Source: Microbacterium testaceum StLB037 (GTDB taxonomy: Bacteria; Actinomycetota; Actinomycetes; Actinomycetales; Microbacteriaceae). Taken from it: a DNA stretch of 64,000 nt. The translations under genes were made by a program, and so were the position numbers. The notes beneath the pieces were generated by a model, which was given only the letters and a program-made list of their open reading frames with translations, made no database searches and had not been told where the DNA came from. Positions 9,111 to 17,061 of this stretch are shown here, piece by piece (the first letter of the stretch is position 1; each line of letters opens with the position of its first letter). Location: NCBI RefSeq assembly GCF_008763945.1, contig NZ_VTQH01000001.1:1178110-1242109 (forward strand), written 5' to 3'.

Positions 9111-9554
9111 ATGGCCACAAGCGGAGCAGGATTCAGCGACGAAGAACGCGCGGCGATGAAGCAGCGCGCCGAGGAGCTGAAGGCCATGAAGGGCCTGAAG
9201 GGCGCGGCGAAGCTCGAGAAAGAGAACGAGGCCTGCCTCGAGGCGATCGACAAGCTCGAGGGCGTCGACCGCGCGGTCGCCGAGCGCCTCCATGTCATCG
9301 TGCTCGAAGAGGCCGCGCACCTGAACCCGAAGACGTACTACGGCTTCCCGGCGTATGCGAAGGACGGCAAGGTCGTCGTCTTCTACCAGCCGACCTCGAA
9401 GTTCAAGACGCGTTACGGCACGGTCAGTTTCGACGACAGCGCGCAACTCGACGACGGGCCGATGTGGCCGGTGTCGTTCGCGGTGGTCGAGGTGACGGCC
9501 GAGGTCGAGCAGCGTATTCGCGAGGCCGTGCGCCGGGCGGCTCCGGCGGCCTGA
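9111..9554 (+). CDS. DUF1801-family protein (YdhG-like)
   Basis: The 147-residue soluble protein matches the DUF1801/YdhG-like fold, small domains sometimes called iron-chaperone-like whose biochemical role is unclear. The characteristic segment is PKTYYGFPAYAKDGKVVVFYQPTS, followed by TVSFDDSAQLDDGPMWPVSFAV. The N-terminal 45 residues are a charged helical stretch (KQRAEELKAMKGLKGAAKL). ATG 9111 is preceded by AAAAGAGAGGCGG and is preferred over the longer open frame from 8934, which runs through repeat DNA. It stands alone between two intergenic palindrome clusters. Confidence 0.8.
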   Translation: MATSGAGFSDEERAAMKQRAEELKAMKGLKGAAKLEKENEACLEAIDKLEGVDRAVAERLHVIVLEEAAHLNPKTYYGFPAYAKDGKVVVFYQPTSKFKTRYGTVSFDDSAQLDDGPMWPVSFAVVEVTAEVEQRIREAVRRAAPAA

Positions 9555-9568
9555 ACCGGGCCGCCCCG

Positions 9569-9637
9569 CTCGCAGAACGGCGCGAAGCTCGCAGAATTTC
9601 GGCGGAATTCTGAGATAAGGGTGCCATTCTGCGAGCT
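9569..9637. repeat. Family-2 palindromic intergenic repeat
   Basis: CTCGCAGAA near 9570 is repeated at about 9588 and inverted as TTCTGCGAG near 9628. An inner pairing joins GCAGAATT and GGAATTCTG. Relatives are at 34983, 43030 and 44187. It lies between two convergent genes. Confidence 0.7.
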
Positions 9638-9685
9638 ACCGCCCGCGCGCGTGGCGCCCGCCGCGCCACCCCGCCGCGGCCCCGG

Positions 9686-10663
9686 TCACCCGAGAACGAC
9701 CCGCTCCATCCGCCGGAAGCTCTGCTCCATCCCCTCGACCATCCCCGTGGCGAGCACGGCGTCGCGGGTCTCGGCATCCGGATACTCGATCAGCAGGGTC
9801 ACCAGCGTCGCCCCGTCCTCCTCGTAGAGCGACAGGTCGTTGATCGTCGAGGGGTAATCGGTGCCGGTCATGTGCTCGGTTTGCACCATGCGGCGCGGCT
9901 CGTCGAGCAGCAGGATCTCGCCGTCGAAGCCGAAGGCCTCGCCCTCGGTGCCGGGCTCGGGCTCCCACGCGATGCGGTACGCGCCGCCCTCGCGCCGGTC
10001 GACCTCGCGGTGGGTCATGCGCCATCCGTCGGGCCCGAGCATCCACCGCCGCATCAGCTCGGGGTCGACGTGGGCCCGCCAGACGAGCTCGCGCGGTCCG
10101 TCGATGAGCCGCGTGATGCGCACGTGCTGGTCGTCGAGGATCTCGAGCCGCGTGCCCTTGCCCTGCGCGAACTCCCGCAGCCCCTGCAGGACCGCGTCGA
10201 GCTGGTTCATCGCGAGGGTCGAGCCTTCGACGGCGCCCATCGCGACGACCTGCTCCAGTGCCGCGGCCGATGCGAAGTGACTGACGTTGGTGAGGCGCGA
10301 GCCCTCGGGGGTGGCGACGAACGAGAACACCATGCGCATCGACGGCATACCCTCGATGGGGTTGCCGTCCTCGTCGGCGAAGGCGTCGATCACCTCGAAG
10401 CCGCGCGGCTCGTCGATCGCGGTGAACTCCCACGAACCGCCGGCCCGCTCCCGCTGGGGCGAGGTCATGTGGTACTTCGCGTACCCGCCCACGCGGAAGT
10501 CGAAGGCATCGAAGGTCGCCGGCCACCCGGGAGGACCCCAGAAGCGCTCGAGCTGGCGCGGGTCGGTGAACACGGCCCACAGCCGCTCGGGGCCGACCGG
10601 AAAGTCGGCGACCAGGGTCATGGTGAGCGCTTCGGCGTCGCTCTCGACGGATGTGACGGGCAT
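9686..10663 (-). CDS. Tandem AHSA1/SRPBCC-domain protein
   Basis: Two Aha1/START-like (SRPBCC) ligand-pocket domains are fused in one 325-residue protein. Domain 1 is about residues 8-150 (ADFPVGPERLWAVFTDPRQLERFWGPPGW). Domain 2 is about 165-322 (RLIDGPRELVWRAHVDPELMRRWMLGPDGW), and both end in the usual C-terminal helix (LREFAQ; MVEGMEQSFRRMERV). AHSA1 proteins bind small hydrophobic ligands; the ligand here is unknown. It follows an ArsR-family repressor gene by 18 bp on the same strand with its own GAAGGAG ribosome site. This ArsR plus AHSA1 pairing is common in actinobacteria and suggests a self-regulated unit. Confidence 0.9.
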   Translation of the reverse strand: MPVTSVESDAEALTMTLVADFPVGPERLWAVFTDPRQLERFWGPPGWPATFDAFDFRVGGYAKYHMTSPQRERAGGSWEFTAIDEPRGFEVIDAFADEDGNPIEGMPSMRMVFSFVATPEGSRLTNVSHFASAAALEQVVAMGAVEGSTLAMNQLDAVLQGLREFAQGKGTRLEILDDQHVRITRLIDGPRELVWRAHVDPELMRRWMLGPDGWRMTHREVDRREGGAYRIAWEPEPGTEGEAFGFDGEILLLDEPRRMVQTEHMTGTDYPSTINDLSLYEEDGATLVTLLIEYPDAETRDAVLATGMVEGMEQSFRRMERVVLG

Positions 10664-10681
10664 GACGACTCCTTCGTCGGT

Positions 10682-11056
10682 TCAGTTCTCGGTGGGTTCG
10701 GAGGGAGGGAGGGATGCCGGCACCCCGGCGTCCTCGAGCAGGATCGCGTCGAGCCGGTCGATGCGGCCGCGCCAGAGGTCTTCGTACGAGCGCAGGAGCT
10801 CCTGCACGCGGGCCAGGGCGGAGGGGTCGGCGGCCACGAGTCGCACCCTCCCTTCCGCGCGCTTGGTGATGAGCCGCGCGTCGGCGAGCACGGCGATGTG
10901 CTTGGACACGGCGGCGAACGACATCGCGTACGCCGCCGCGAGCTGCGTCACCGACTGCTCGGAGACCAGCGTGCGCCGCACGATGTCGCGCCGGGTCGCG
11001 TCGGCGAGGGCGTGGAAGACCCGGTCGATGTCGGCGTCGCTCTGTTGTTCAACCAT
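10682..11056 (-). CDS. ArsR-family winged-helix transcriptional regulator
   Basis: The 124-residue protein has the ArsR wHTH layout: DRVFHALADATRRDIVRRTL, then VTQLAAAYAMSFAAVSKHIAVL as the recognition helix-turn-helix, and an RVRLVAADPSAL wing. No metal-binding Cys pair is visible, so it probably senses something other than a thiophilic metal. ATG 11056 is chosen over longer frames because a TATTTT -10-like box lies eight bases upstream on the coding strand and a perfect palindrome covers the start. It sits first in a two-gene unit with the AHSA1-repeat protein. Autoregulation is inferred from the operator position. Confidence 0.9.
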   Translation of the reverse strand: MVEQQSDADIDRVFHALADATRRDIVRRTLVSEQSVTQLAAAYAMSFAAVSKHIAVLADARLITKRAEGRVRLVAADPSALARVQELLRSYEDLWRGRIDRLDAILLEDAGVPASLPPSEPTEN

Positions 11057-11063
11057 TTGGTTG
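11050..11063. promoter_or_regulatory. Candidate ArsR operator over the start codon
   Basis: CAACCATTTGGTTG is a perfect 14-bp palindrome (CAACCA-TT-TGGTTG). It covers the ATG of the arsR gene and lies just downstream of a TATTTT -10-like box. Binding here would block a leaderless transcript. Confidence 0.6.
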
Positions 11064-11355
11064 CAAAATAACGTGGAGTGCAGCGTTCCGCAAGGGCGCC
11101 AGTGTTCGATCGGGTGAACGAGCGCACTCGGATGCTGCTGTGAACCAGCCGGATGGGAGGATCGGGCGCCGCCCGGTCCTCCCGACGTTCGCACCGACAG
11201 CGAACCTTTTGGGCCCTCGGTTCGGACGAGGCGCCGGCGCTCCTCCGCCTCGCGCGGGTGATTCACGGGCGCCGTCGCGGTGAAATCAGCGCTCGCGTCC
11301 GCTCCCGCGGGGCACGCTGGCTACTGCCCATATACCGTCACCGAGGGGGGTAGTC
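11057..11355. other. Intergenic region between the arsR and WXG-like loci
   Basis: I see no gene here. The left end carries the divergent arsR promoter. The right end has CATATACC (about 11329) and a GAGGGGGG ribosome-site-like run ahead of the ATG at 11356. The short frames inside have Arg/Pro-rich products and look noncoding. Confidence 0.5.
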
Positions 11356-11619
11356 ATGTCGATGTTCTCCGTGGAACCCGCGGCCTTGCGCGCGGCGGCG
11401 AAGCAGCTGAGTGGCGCGAGGCAGGCTGAACGTACTCCGCAGTGGCCGCCGCTGCCAGACTTCGGGGAGCAGGTCCTCCAGGCTGCCGCCCGAGCCTTCG
11501 CTCAGAATGTCGTTCCGGTGTGGTCAACCCGGGCGGAAGAGTTCGACGAGGTTGTGGAGCGATTGCTGGCGTCCGCTGACGCATACGAACAAGCGGATCT
11601 CGACGGGGTTCCTCGATGA
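11356..11619 (+). CDS. Small helical protein, probable WXG100/ESX-like partner
   Basis: The 87-residue protein is all-helical by composition, with an N-terminal half (VEPAALRAAAKQLSGARQAE) and a C-terminal helix (RAEEFDEVVERLLASADAYEQADL) separated by a Pro-rich turn. Its size and its position directly in front of a WXG-like fusion protein resemble the small chaperone or partner proteins of type VII secretion effectors. No clear WXG motif is visible; VWS near residue 55 is the closest. The ATG has a GAGGGGGGTAGTC ribosome site, and its stop overlaps the next gene as ATGA. Function is inferred from context only. Confidence 0.55.
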   Translation: MSMFSVEPAALRAAAKQLSGARQAERTPQWPPLPDFGEQVLQAAARAFAQNVVPVWSTRAEEFDEVVERLLASADAYEQADLDGVPR

Positions 11620-13398
11620 CGGAACTCGGCACGACGCATGACCCCGTCGCATTGATTCCGGGCTCGCCCGATGGCATCGCAGATGCGGCAACGGCTTGGC
11701 GCGCCGCCGGCCAGAGCGCGTCGCGGCTCAGCGAGTCGGTTTTCAGAGTTTCCCCCGCGGACTCTTGGACGGGGTCGTCGGCGGAAGCGTTCGAGCACCG
11801 CCGGACGGCTATCGCCGACAGCTGGGCCGCGATGGGTGAAGCACTCGCTTTGAGCGCGGCAGCGTGTGACGCCTACGAGGCCACGCTGCGTTGGGCGCAG
11901 AAACAGGCAGCCGAGGCGATCCGTCTCTGGAACGAGGGCCAGGCGTCCACGCGGAACGCGCTGATTGCTCATCGCGAGCAGGAGAGAAGTGCGGGCGGAC
12001 TGTCCATCGTGCCGACCTTCGTCGACCCGGGCGACGCCGCTCGGATCGCAGCCGCCGAGGTCCTGCAGACGGCGCGCGCGGCGGTGCAAGAGGCCGCGTC
12101 CGCGGCAGCCAAGCAGCTCCGGATCGCGCGTGAGGCAACTCCGGAGAAAGGACTTTGGGGAATCTTGCTGACCGGAGGACCAGCGCTCGCTCTGACGGAT
12201 CAAACTCCCCGAGCCATATCCGACCAACTAGTGATGTCGATCCTCAAGCGCTTGTCGCGACCCGACGATGAACGAGTCGCAGAACTCTTGAAGCTGCACC
12301 CCGAATGGGTCTCGCTGCTCAGAGATCATCAACCCGCTCCTGAGGTGCTTGCGAAGTGGTGGAGCGATCAAGATCCCACCGTGCAGCATGCTTTGCTGTC
12401 CTCCGCCCCCGCGATACTGGGTTCGCTGGGCGGCCTCCCTCCTGCTGTCCGCGTGGCAGCGAACAAAGCGAATGCGGCCGCTCGAATCGACGTCATCGAA
12501 AGCGCTCTCGAGGCCTCGGACGTCACCAGCGACGACCGTGCCGCACTGGAACGAGAGCGCCAATACCTCGTGGACGCGGTCAATGGTGAGGTGCAGCTCT
12601 ACCTGTTCGACCCCGAGCGTGATGCCATCATCGAGATGGTCGGCCAGCTCTCCGACACGACATCAGCCGCTGTGACATACGTCCCGGGGACTTTCACCAC
12701 GATGGACAGCTTCTACCAGGAGCAGGTGCAATCGGTCGCCGGGTGGCTGAATCGACAAGATCCGAAAATCGTGGCGTTCGTGTGGAAAGAGGGCACGTTC
12801 CCCGGGGGGGGGCACATCGCCGTTGGGGTCGGGAGTTCTCGTCGACTCTCCCGCTGCGGCCGGATTCTTGGAGGCGAACGACCCGAAACTCGCGGATGGG
12901 CAGGCCAAGCTGCTGGCCGAGTTTCAGCAAGAGATGAGAGTCTCAGACGCGCGACTCTCTGGGGTTGAACAGGTCGGCATGGGTCACTCGTGGGGGCTCG
13001 TTCCGATCACCGGCTCCGAAGCGGACGGTGTTCATTATGATCAGGTGCACTCGCTGGCCGGCGCCGGAATGCCACCGGGGTGGGCGCCCGCTCCCGGCAC
13101 TTCTTACGATCATTGGGGCTACACGGACGCACTGAGCATGGCTCAGCAGCTGGGGGTGGTGTGGGATGGGCAGAATCCGAACACGAATGCCGCTTTCGGC
13201 TCCCATGTCTACGCGAGAGACGGGGACTTCGCGTTGCCTATCGGGGACCCGTCGGTCCCTCAGGTGTACGGAATGGGCGCAGAACAGCCGACGTTCCGTG
13301 GCTCCGTTTCACCAGCGGAGAATCACAACCTGATCGCGAGCGACCAGTCGGAAAACCAGAAGGCCCTGGAAGACATTCTCCGAGAGGTGATCCAATGA
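11616..13398 (+). pseudogene. WXG-like/DUF1023 alpha/beta-hydrolase fusion, frameshifted at a G9 run
   Basis: Two frames make one ~593-residue protein if one base is removed. Frame 1 (11616 to about 12812) gives an N-terminal ESX-like helical domain with W-T-G (SWTGSSAEAFEHRR, about residues 48-61), a long Ala-rich helical middle, and the start of a hydrolase core (FVWKEGTFPGG). Frame 2 continues with SGVLVDSPAAAGFLEANDPK, the nucleophile elbow GHSWG (Ser codon 12988-12990) and PGTSYDHWGY. The C-terminal part matches DUF1023, an alpha/beta-hydrolase-like family often found with WXG proteins in actinobacteria. The break is in nine G residues at 12804-12812; eight would restore the frame. It may be a true lesion, a slippage switch or a sequencing error. 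The next gene starts in an ATGA overlap, so the operon geometry is intact. Confidence 0.8.
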
Positions 13399-13901
13399 GA
13401 CGAGGACTTGGGCCCCTGATCTTCGGCCTGGCCATCACAGGTGCGCTCAGCGGCTGCTCGACGACGACAAGTGGGGGCACGGTGGACGAGACCTTGGACG
13501 TGTACGGCGCTAAGGCGGTTGCGCAATCGATGGAGAACGAGTTGGCCGGCTATGTACCTGCCGGCAGTGTGTCATCAGCGGAGCAGCTTGACAAAGGTAT
13601 CCTGCTGAGCTGCGGCCCCGACGGCGTGTACCAATGGACGGGACACAACTATTTGACTCTCTCCGGTCCGATCGATGTTCAGGAGACGGTGGACGAGATC
13701 GCGCAGACCTTCGCGAGCAAACCGACGTTCGCGGCGCAAGTCGAGATGACGCGAGACGGTGCACCTCGCGCGCGGGTGGTGGGTCCCGCTGGCTCGTCCT
13801 ACTCGCTCACCCTCAGCGTCGATCGCTCCCGCATCGAGATCTTCTCCTTCTCGCCGTGCTTCCGGCTGCCCGATGACATGAGCCGGCGCGCAGATTACTG
13901 A
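13395..13901 (+). CDS. Putative lipoprotein, copy 1 of a local family
   Basis: The 168-residue protein has a signal peptide and lipobox LSGC, with Cys21 as the lipid anchor. The mature part has AEQLDKGILLSCGPDGVYQWTGHNYLTL, a repeated-domain core, and ends in SVDRSRIEIFSFSPCFRLPDD. Two cysteines (in LSCG and SPCF) could pair. I do not recognise the family. The ATG overlaps the stop of the DUF1023 gene, so it is co-translated with the effector. A second full copy and a fragment follow downstream. A cell-surface partner or immunity role for the effector is inference from gene order. Confidence 0.8.
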   Translation: MRRGLGPLIFGLAITGALSGCSTTTSGGTVDETLDVYGAKAVAQSMENELAGYVPAGSVSSAEQLDKGILLSCGPDGVYQWTGHNYLTLSGPIDVQETVDEIAQTFASKPTFAAQVEMTRDGAPRARVVGPAGSSYSLTLSVDRSRIEIFSFSPCFRLPDDMSRRADY

Positions 13902-13916
13902 GCGGGGAGAGTGCAC

Positions 13917-14201
13917 ATGCAGATCAAGCTCGACCCCGCGAGGCACCGCTCGTTTCTCGACGAGATCAACGCGAGCATCTCGGCCATAGACGGCGAGTTG
14001 AGCCGCCTCGATGCATCAGTGAAGACGCTCCAGTCGGCCTGGTCCGGAGAAGCGCGCGATGCCTATCGCGTCGCTCAATCGGAGTGGTCCCGTTCGATGC
14101 GCGAGCTGCGCGCGTCACTCGATCATGCACGCGAGGGGGCTGCGGACGCGGGAAGTAAGCTGCGGGCCGCCGACGAGGGTGTTCGCGGACTCTGGGATTG
14201 A
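13917..14201 (+). CDS. WXG100-family ESX secretion protein
   Basis: This 94-residue helical hairpin protein has the WXG turn (W42-S43-G44 in SAWSGEARDAYR) and a C-terminal helix (ASLDHAREGAADAGSKLRAADEGVRGLWD), both typical of ESAT-6/WXG100 proteins exported by type VII secretion. ATG 13917 is preferred; a GTG six bases upstream would add two residues. The upstream GGGGAGAGTGCAC serves as the ribosome site, and a near copy of that leader occurs before the truncated lipoprotein at 14771. No EccC or other secretion machinery is encoded in the window. Confidence 0.85.
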   Translation: MQIKLDPARHRSFLDEINASISAIDGELSRLDASVKTLQSAWSGEARDAYRVAQSEWSRSMRELRASLDHAREGAADAGSKLRAADEGVRGLWD

Positions 14202-14248
14202 GGCCCCAGCCAGAAGACCTCGGAAGACGCGCTTCGAAAGGTGATGCA

Positions 14249-14755
14249 GTGAGACGAGGACTCAGCCCCCTGATCTTGGCTCTGGTCCTTACCGGTGCGC
14301 TCAGCGGGTGCGCGACAGCGACGAGCGGGGCCGCGGTGGACGAGACCCTGGACGTGTACGGCGCGAAGGCGGCCGCACAGTCAATGGAGAACGAGCTAGC
14401 GAGCTACATCCCGGCGAGCAGCGTGGCCTCGACAGAGCAACTCGACAAGGGCATCCTCTTCAGCTGCGGCACTGACGGAATCTATCAATGGACCGGGCAC
14501 AACTACCTGACTCTTTCCAGCCCGGTCGACGACAAGAAGATCGTGGACGAGGTGGTGGCAGGATTCGCTGATCGGCCGCCATTCTCGGCGCTGGCAGACA
14601 CAACATACGACGGCGCCCCCTCCGCGGTCGTCGTGGGGCCCGCAGGCTCGTCTTACTTGCTCACGCTCAGCGTTGATCGCTCCCGTATCGAGATCTTGTC
14701 CTTCTCGCCGTGCTTTCGGCTGCCCGATGACATGAGCTCGTTCGCGGAGTATTGA
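14249..14755 (+). CDS. Putative lipoprotein, copy 2
   Basis: This is a same-length (168 aa) paralogue of the lipoprotein at 13395-13901. The signal peptide and lipobox LSGC (Cys21) are conserved, as are the VDETLDVYGAKAAAQSMENEL segment, the QLDKGILFSCGTDGIYQWTGH core and the C-terminal SFSPCFRLPDDM. The GTG start at 14249 aligns exactly with the copy-1 ATG. It lies 47 bp after the WXG100 gene, giving the order lipoprotein-WXG-lipoprotein, which points to tandem duplication of a two-gene unit. The function of the family is unknown. Confidence 0.8.
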   Translation: MRRGLSPLILALVLTGALSGCATATSGAAVDETLDVYGAKAAAQSMENELASYIPASSVASTEQLDKGILFSCGTDGIYQWTGHNYLTLSSPVDDKKIVDEVVAGFADRPPFSALADTTYDGAPSAVVVGPAGSSYLLTLSVDRSRIEILSFSPCFRLPDDMSSFAEY

Positions 14756-14770
14756 ACGGGGAAAGTGCAC

Positions 14771-15019
14771 ATGACGCTTTCTAGCCCGGTGGACGACAAG
14801 AAGGTCGTGGACGAGGTGGTGGCAGGATTCGCTGACAGGCCGCCATTCGCACCGCTGGCCGACAAGACACACGACGGCGCGCCCTCCGCGCTCGTCGTGG
14901 GTCCCGCAGGCTCGTCTTACTCGCTCACCCTCAGCGTTGATCGCTCCCGCATCGAAATCTTCTCGTTCTCGCCGTGCTTCCGGCTGCCCGACGACATGAG
15001 TCGGCGCGCAGACTACTGA
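14771..15019 (+). pseudogene. Truncated mosaic third lipoprotein copy
   Basis: The 82-codon frame holds only the C-terminal half of the lipoprotein family and has no signal peptide. Its first half (SSPVDDKKVVDEVVAGFADRPPF) follows copy 2. From SYSLTLSVDRSR to the end (SRRADY) it equals copy 1. The leader before its ATG (GGGGAAAGTGCACATG) matches the leader of the WXG100 gene rather than that of the lipoproteins. The simplest reading is a deletion that fused the start of a third WXG gene to the interior of a third lipoprotein, with later gene conversion. It may still be translated. Confidence 0.75.
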
Positions 15020-15145
15020 TCAGCAAGAATCCTCAGGGGCTCTGCGATGACGCCATCAGTGCCGGCACCCTCGCTTCGCCCGGCCCCGAGGACCACACGC
15101 TGGCGGCCGCGAAGAGCGGCCACCCGCAGGATCACGGCCCACAGG

Positions 15146-16219
15146 TCAGAGGTGCCGCCAGTTCCCCTCGTGATCCGCGGTGACGAGCACCAGGAAGTCG
15201 ACGACCAGCTGGGCGACCGCGCCCGTCTCATCGAGTCCCCAGTACACCGGGTACTGGCCGTCGCCGTACCCGGATTCCGCGACGATCCCCACGTCGTGGG
15301 AACCGAGCGCGAGCTCCTGCACGCTCGGCGACGGCGCGTGCATGTACTCGGTGAACGCCGCTGCCTTGGCCCGGCGGCTCATCGTCGCGTACGCGGGCAG
15401 GTCGACGATGCAGGCGGAGCCGGCGTCGACGCCGAAGAAGTGCCCCGGGCCGGACGGCAGATCGGCGGGATGCCAGGTCACCGGCATCCGTTCGCTGAAG
15501 CGCACCCGCAGGACGGCGTTGCGACCGAAGCCGGTCATCCGCTCGACGGGGTACGACCCCGGGGCCACGCTGCGGGCGAGGGGGCGCGCGTCGTCGTTGT
15601 CGTAGCCGAAGTCGAGCACCGCGAGCACGCCCGATGAGGTGACGAGCGTTCCCACCGGCGAGATGCGCACCTCCGATGATTCCTCGCTGCGCCGGTGGAC
15701 GACCGTGCGCTCGGTGAAGTTGCGGACCTCGTCGAGGCCGCGCTGCTCGTCGGGCAGGTCGTCGAGGCGAGCGTCCGGCGTCGCGTCGGCGGCGAGGGCG
15801 CGAGCCTGCTCCGCACCCGAGAACGGGGTCCGCGGATCGTCGAAGTGCTGCTCGATCGAGCTGATCTTCCACCCGCGCCCGTCGCGCTCGAGAACGTCTT
15901 CGTGCTTCTTACGCGTCTGCGATTCGATCATCTCGGTCAGCACGAACGCGCGGTCGCCCTCGACCTCCGAACGCACGATCCGTTCGACGGCCACCCCGTA
16001 CTGCGGCGGCGTCCCGAAAGACGAGTCCAGGCGAACGCGGTCTCCGGCGACGTGATCTCGCGTCAGGGGAATCGTGAGATCCCGCCATTCGGCGAACGCA
16101 TCGCGCCTCGTGGCGCGGTCCTCGAACGCGGGCGCCGCCCGCCGCCACTGCGCGTCGTAATCCTCAAGAAAACGCTGCACGCGCTTCTCGGCCGCCTTCG
16201 CCCCGCGATCGCCCCACAT
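15146..16219 (-). CDS. DUF4241 protein with N-terminal NTF2-like domain, possible immunity protein
   Basis: The 357-residue protein has two parts. Residues ~10-115 (RFLEDYDAQWRRAAPAFEDRA through GRGWKISSIEQHFDD) look like the NTF2-fold immunity domain of polymorphic toxin systems. Residues ~180-350 match DUF4241: VGTLVTSSGVLAVLDFGY, GHFFGVDAGSACIVDLPA and ESGYGDGQYPVYWGLDE. There is no signal peptide, so it is cytoplasmic. The ATG follows a leaderless-type promoter six bases upstream. It faces the WXG/DUF1023/lipoprotein block, and its fold and location make it a candidate antitoxin for that effector; this link is inference. DUF4241 also occurs in non-toxin contexts. Confidence 0.75.
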   Translation of the reverse strand: MWGDRGAKAAEKRVQRFLEDYDAQWRRAAPAFEDRATRRDAFAEWRDLTIPLTRDHVAGDRVRLDSSFGTPPQYGVAVERIVRSEVEGDRAFVLTEMIESQTRKKHEDVLERDGRGWKISSIEQHFDDPRTPFSGAEQARALAADATPDARLDDLPDEQRGLDEVRNFTERTVVHRRSEESSEVRISPVGTLVTSSGVLAVLDFGYDNDDARPLARSVAPGSYPVERMTGFGRNAVLRVRFSERMPVTWHPADLPSGPGHFFGVDAGSACIVDLPAYATMSRRAKAAAFTEYMHAPSPSVQELALGSHDVGIVAESGYGDGQYPVYWGLDETGAVAQLVVDFLVLVTADHEGNWRHL

Positions 16220-16225
16220 GCCGCC

Positions 16226-16231
16226 AGCCTA
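16226..16231 (-). promoter_or_regulatory. Leaderless-type -10 box for the DUF4241 gene
   Basis: On the coding strand TAGGCT is followed by six bases (GGCGGC) and the ATG at 16219. Confidence 0.5.
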
Positions 16232-16978
16232 GGTCGCCGCAAGTCCCTCGAACGGTCCGTCCGGCAGCACGACCCACCCCTCCCGCCGGGCGACGGAGAG
16301 CATTCCGGATGCCGGACGCTCGAACGACCCGAGAGCTCCGGCGCGCGTGGCCAGAGCGGCGATGACGGCGTCGAACGCGTCGGCCTTCGAGATCGCGAGA
16401 GAGCCGAACCCGCCGAGGTCGAGCCACGGCGCGCGCCGGGTCAGCGCGTCGAGCAGAACGGCCCGGCGGGTGGCATCCACTCGGTATCCGCTCGTGTCGA
16501 AGCCCCACAGGCGCAGCGATCCGCCGGGGTAGACCTCGAAGAGGCGGCCCTCGGCCGCGCGGTCGACGGGGAATCCGACCTCGGCGAGCCGCCGCAGCAG
16601 TCCCGCACCGCGCAGCGCCGTGACCCCCAGCCGGTCGGTCGAAACGCTCAGCGGCCAGCGGCCGATGCGCTCGCGCACGACGTGGTCGGTGTGGCGGTAG
16701 ACGAGCGAGCGACGCCAGTCCGCACCGCCGTCCACCGGTCCGAGCAGCGGGTCCCCGTCGGCGTGATGCGCCTGCACGAAGTCGACGAAGGCGTCCGGCC
16801 AACCGAGGGGGCAGTCGACGCCGAGCCACGCATCGCCGGAGGAGACGGATGCCACGATGTCGGCATCCTGGATCCCGATCTCCAACCGCGTGAGCCGGGC
16901 CGCGCCGTCGGACCAGACCATCTCGGCGAGGGCGGTGCCGGGGGCACCCGCGGCCAGGTCGACTCCGACAATTCTCAT
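16229..16978 (-). CDS. DUF429-family protein (RNase H-like fold)
   Basis: The 249-residue protein matches DUF429, predicted nuclease-like proteins with an actin/RNase-H-type fold. The N-terminus MRIVGVDLAAGAPGTALAE supplies the first acidic residue, and WLGVDCPLGWPDAFVDFV supplies the second conserved Asp-containing segment. YRHTDHVVRERIGRWPLSVSTDRLG and EVYPGGSLRLWG are further family landmarks, and SKADAFDAVIAALATRAGAL holds the C-terminal acidic residue. No substrate is known. ATG 16978 is supported by TAGGCT seven bases upstream on the coding strand. Its 3' end overlaps the promoter box of the DUF4241 gene. Confidence 0.85.
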   Translation of the reverse strand: MRIVGVDLAAGAPGTALAEMVWSDGAARLTRLEIGIQDADIVASVSSGDAWLGVDCPLGWPDAFVDFVQAHHADGDPLLGPVDGGADWRRSLVYRHTDHVVRERIGRWPLSVSTDRLGVTALRGAGLLRRLAEVGFPVDRAAEGRLFEVYPGGSLRLWGFDTSGYRVDATRRAVLLDALTRRAPWLDLGGFGSLAISKADAFDAVIAALATRAGALGSFERPASGMLSVARREGWVVLPDGPFEGLAAT

Positions 16979-16985
16979 CCCGTCG

Positions 16986-16991
16986 AGCCTA
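16986..16991 (-). promoter_or_regulatory. Leaderless-type -10 box for the DUF429 gene
   Basis: TAGGCT on the coding strand lies seven bases before the ATG at 16978. Confidence 0.5.
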
Positions 16992-17061
16992 TGCGCCGTC
17001 GCTGGGTGCGCGGCCCGTCAAGACCTCCCCGATTGCCCCCGCGACCTGGGAGGATCGGGGC

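Noticed and set aside
11153..11353. 66-codon frame before the WXG-like locus
   Set aside because: The product is Arg/Ser-rich, lacks a ribosome site and ends at the promoter of the real gene.
15013..15231. Minus-strand frame past the DUF4241 stop (AALRGRQRVVLGAGRSEG...)
   Set aside because: It could be a frameshifted extension, but the DUF4241 domain ends naturally before it and I recognise no family.
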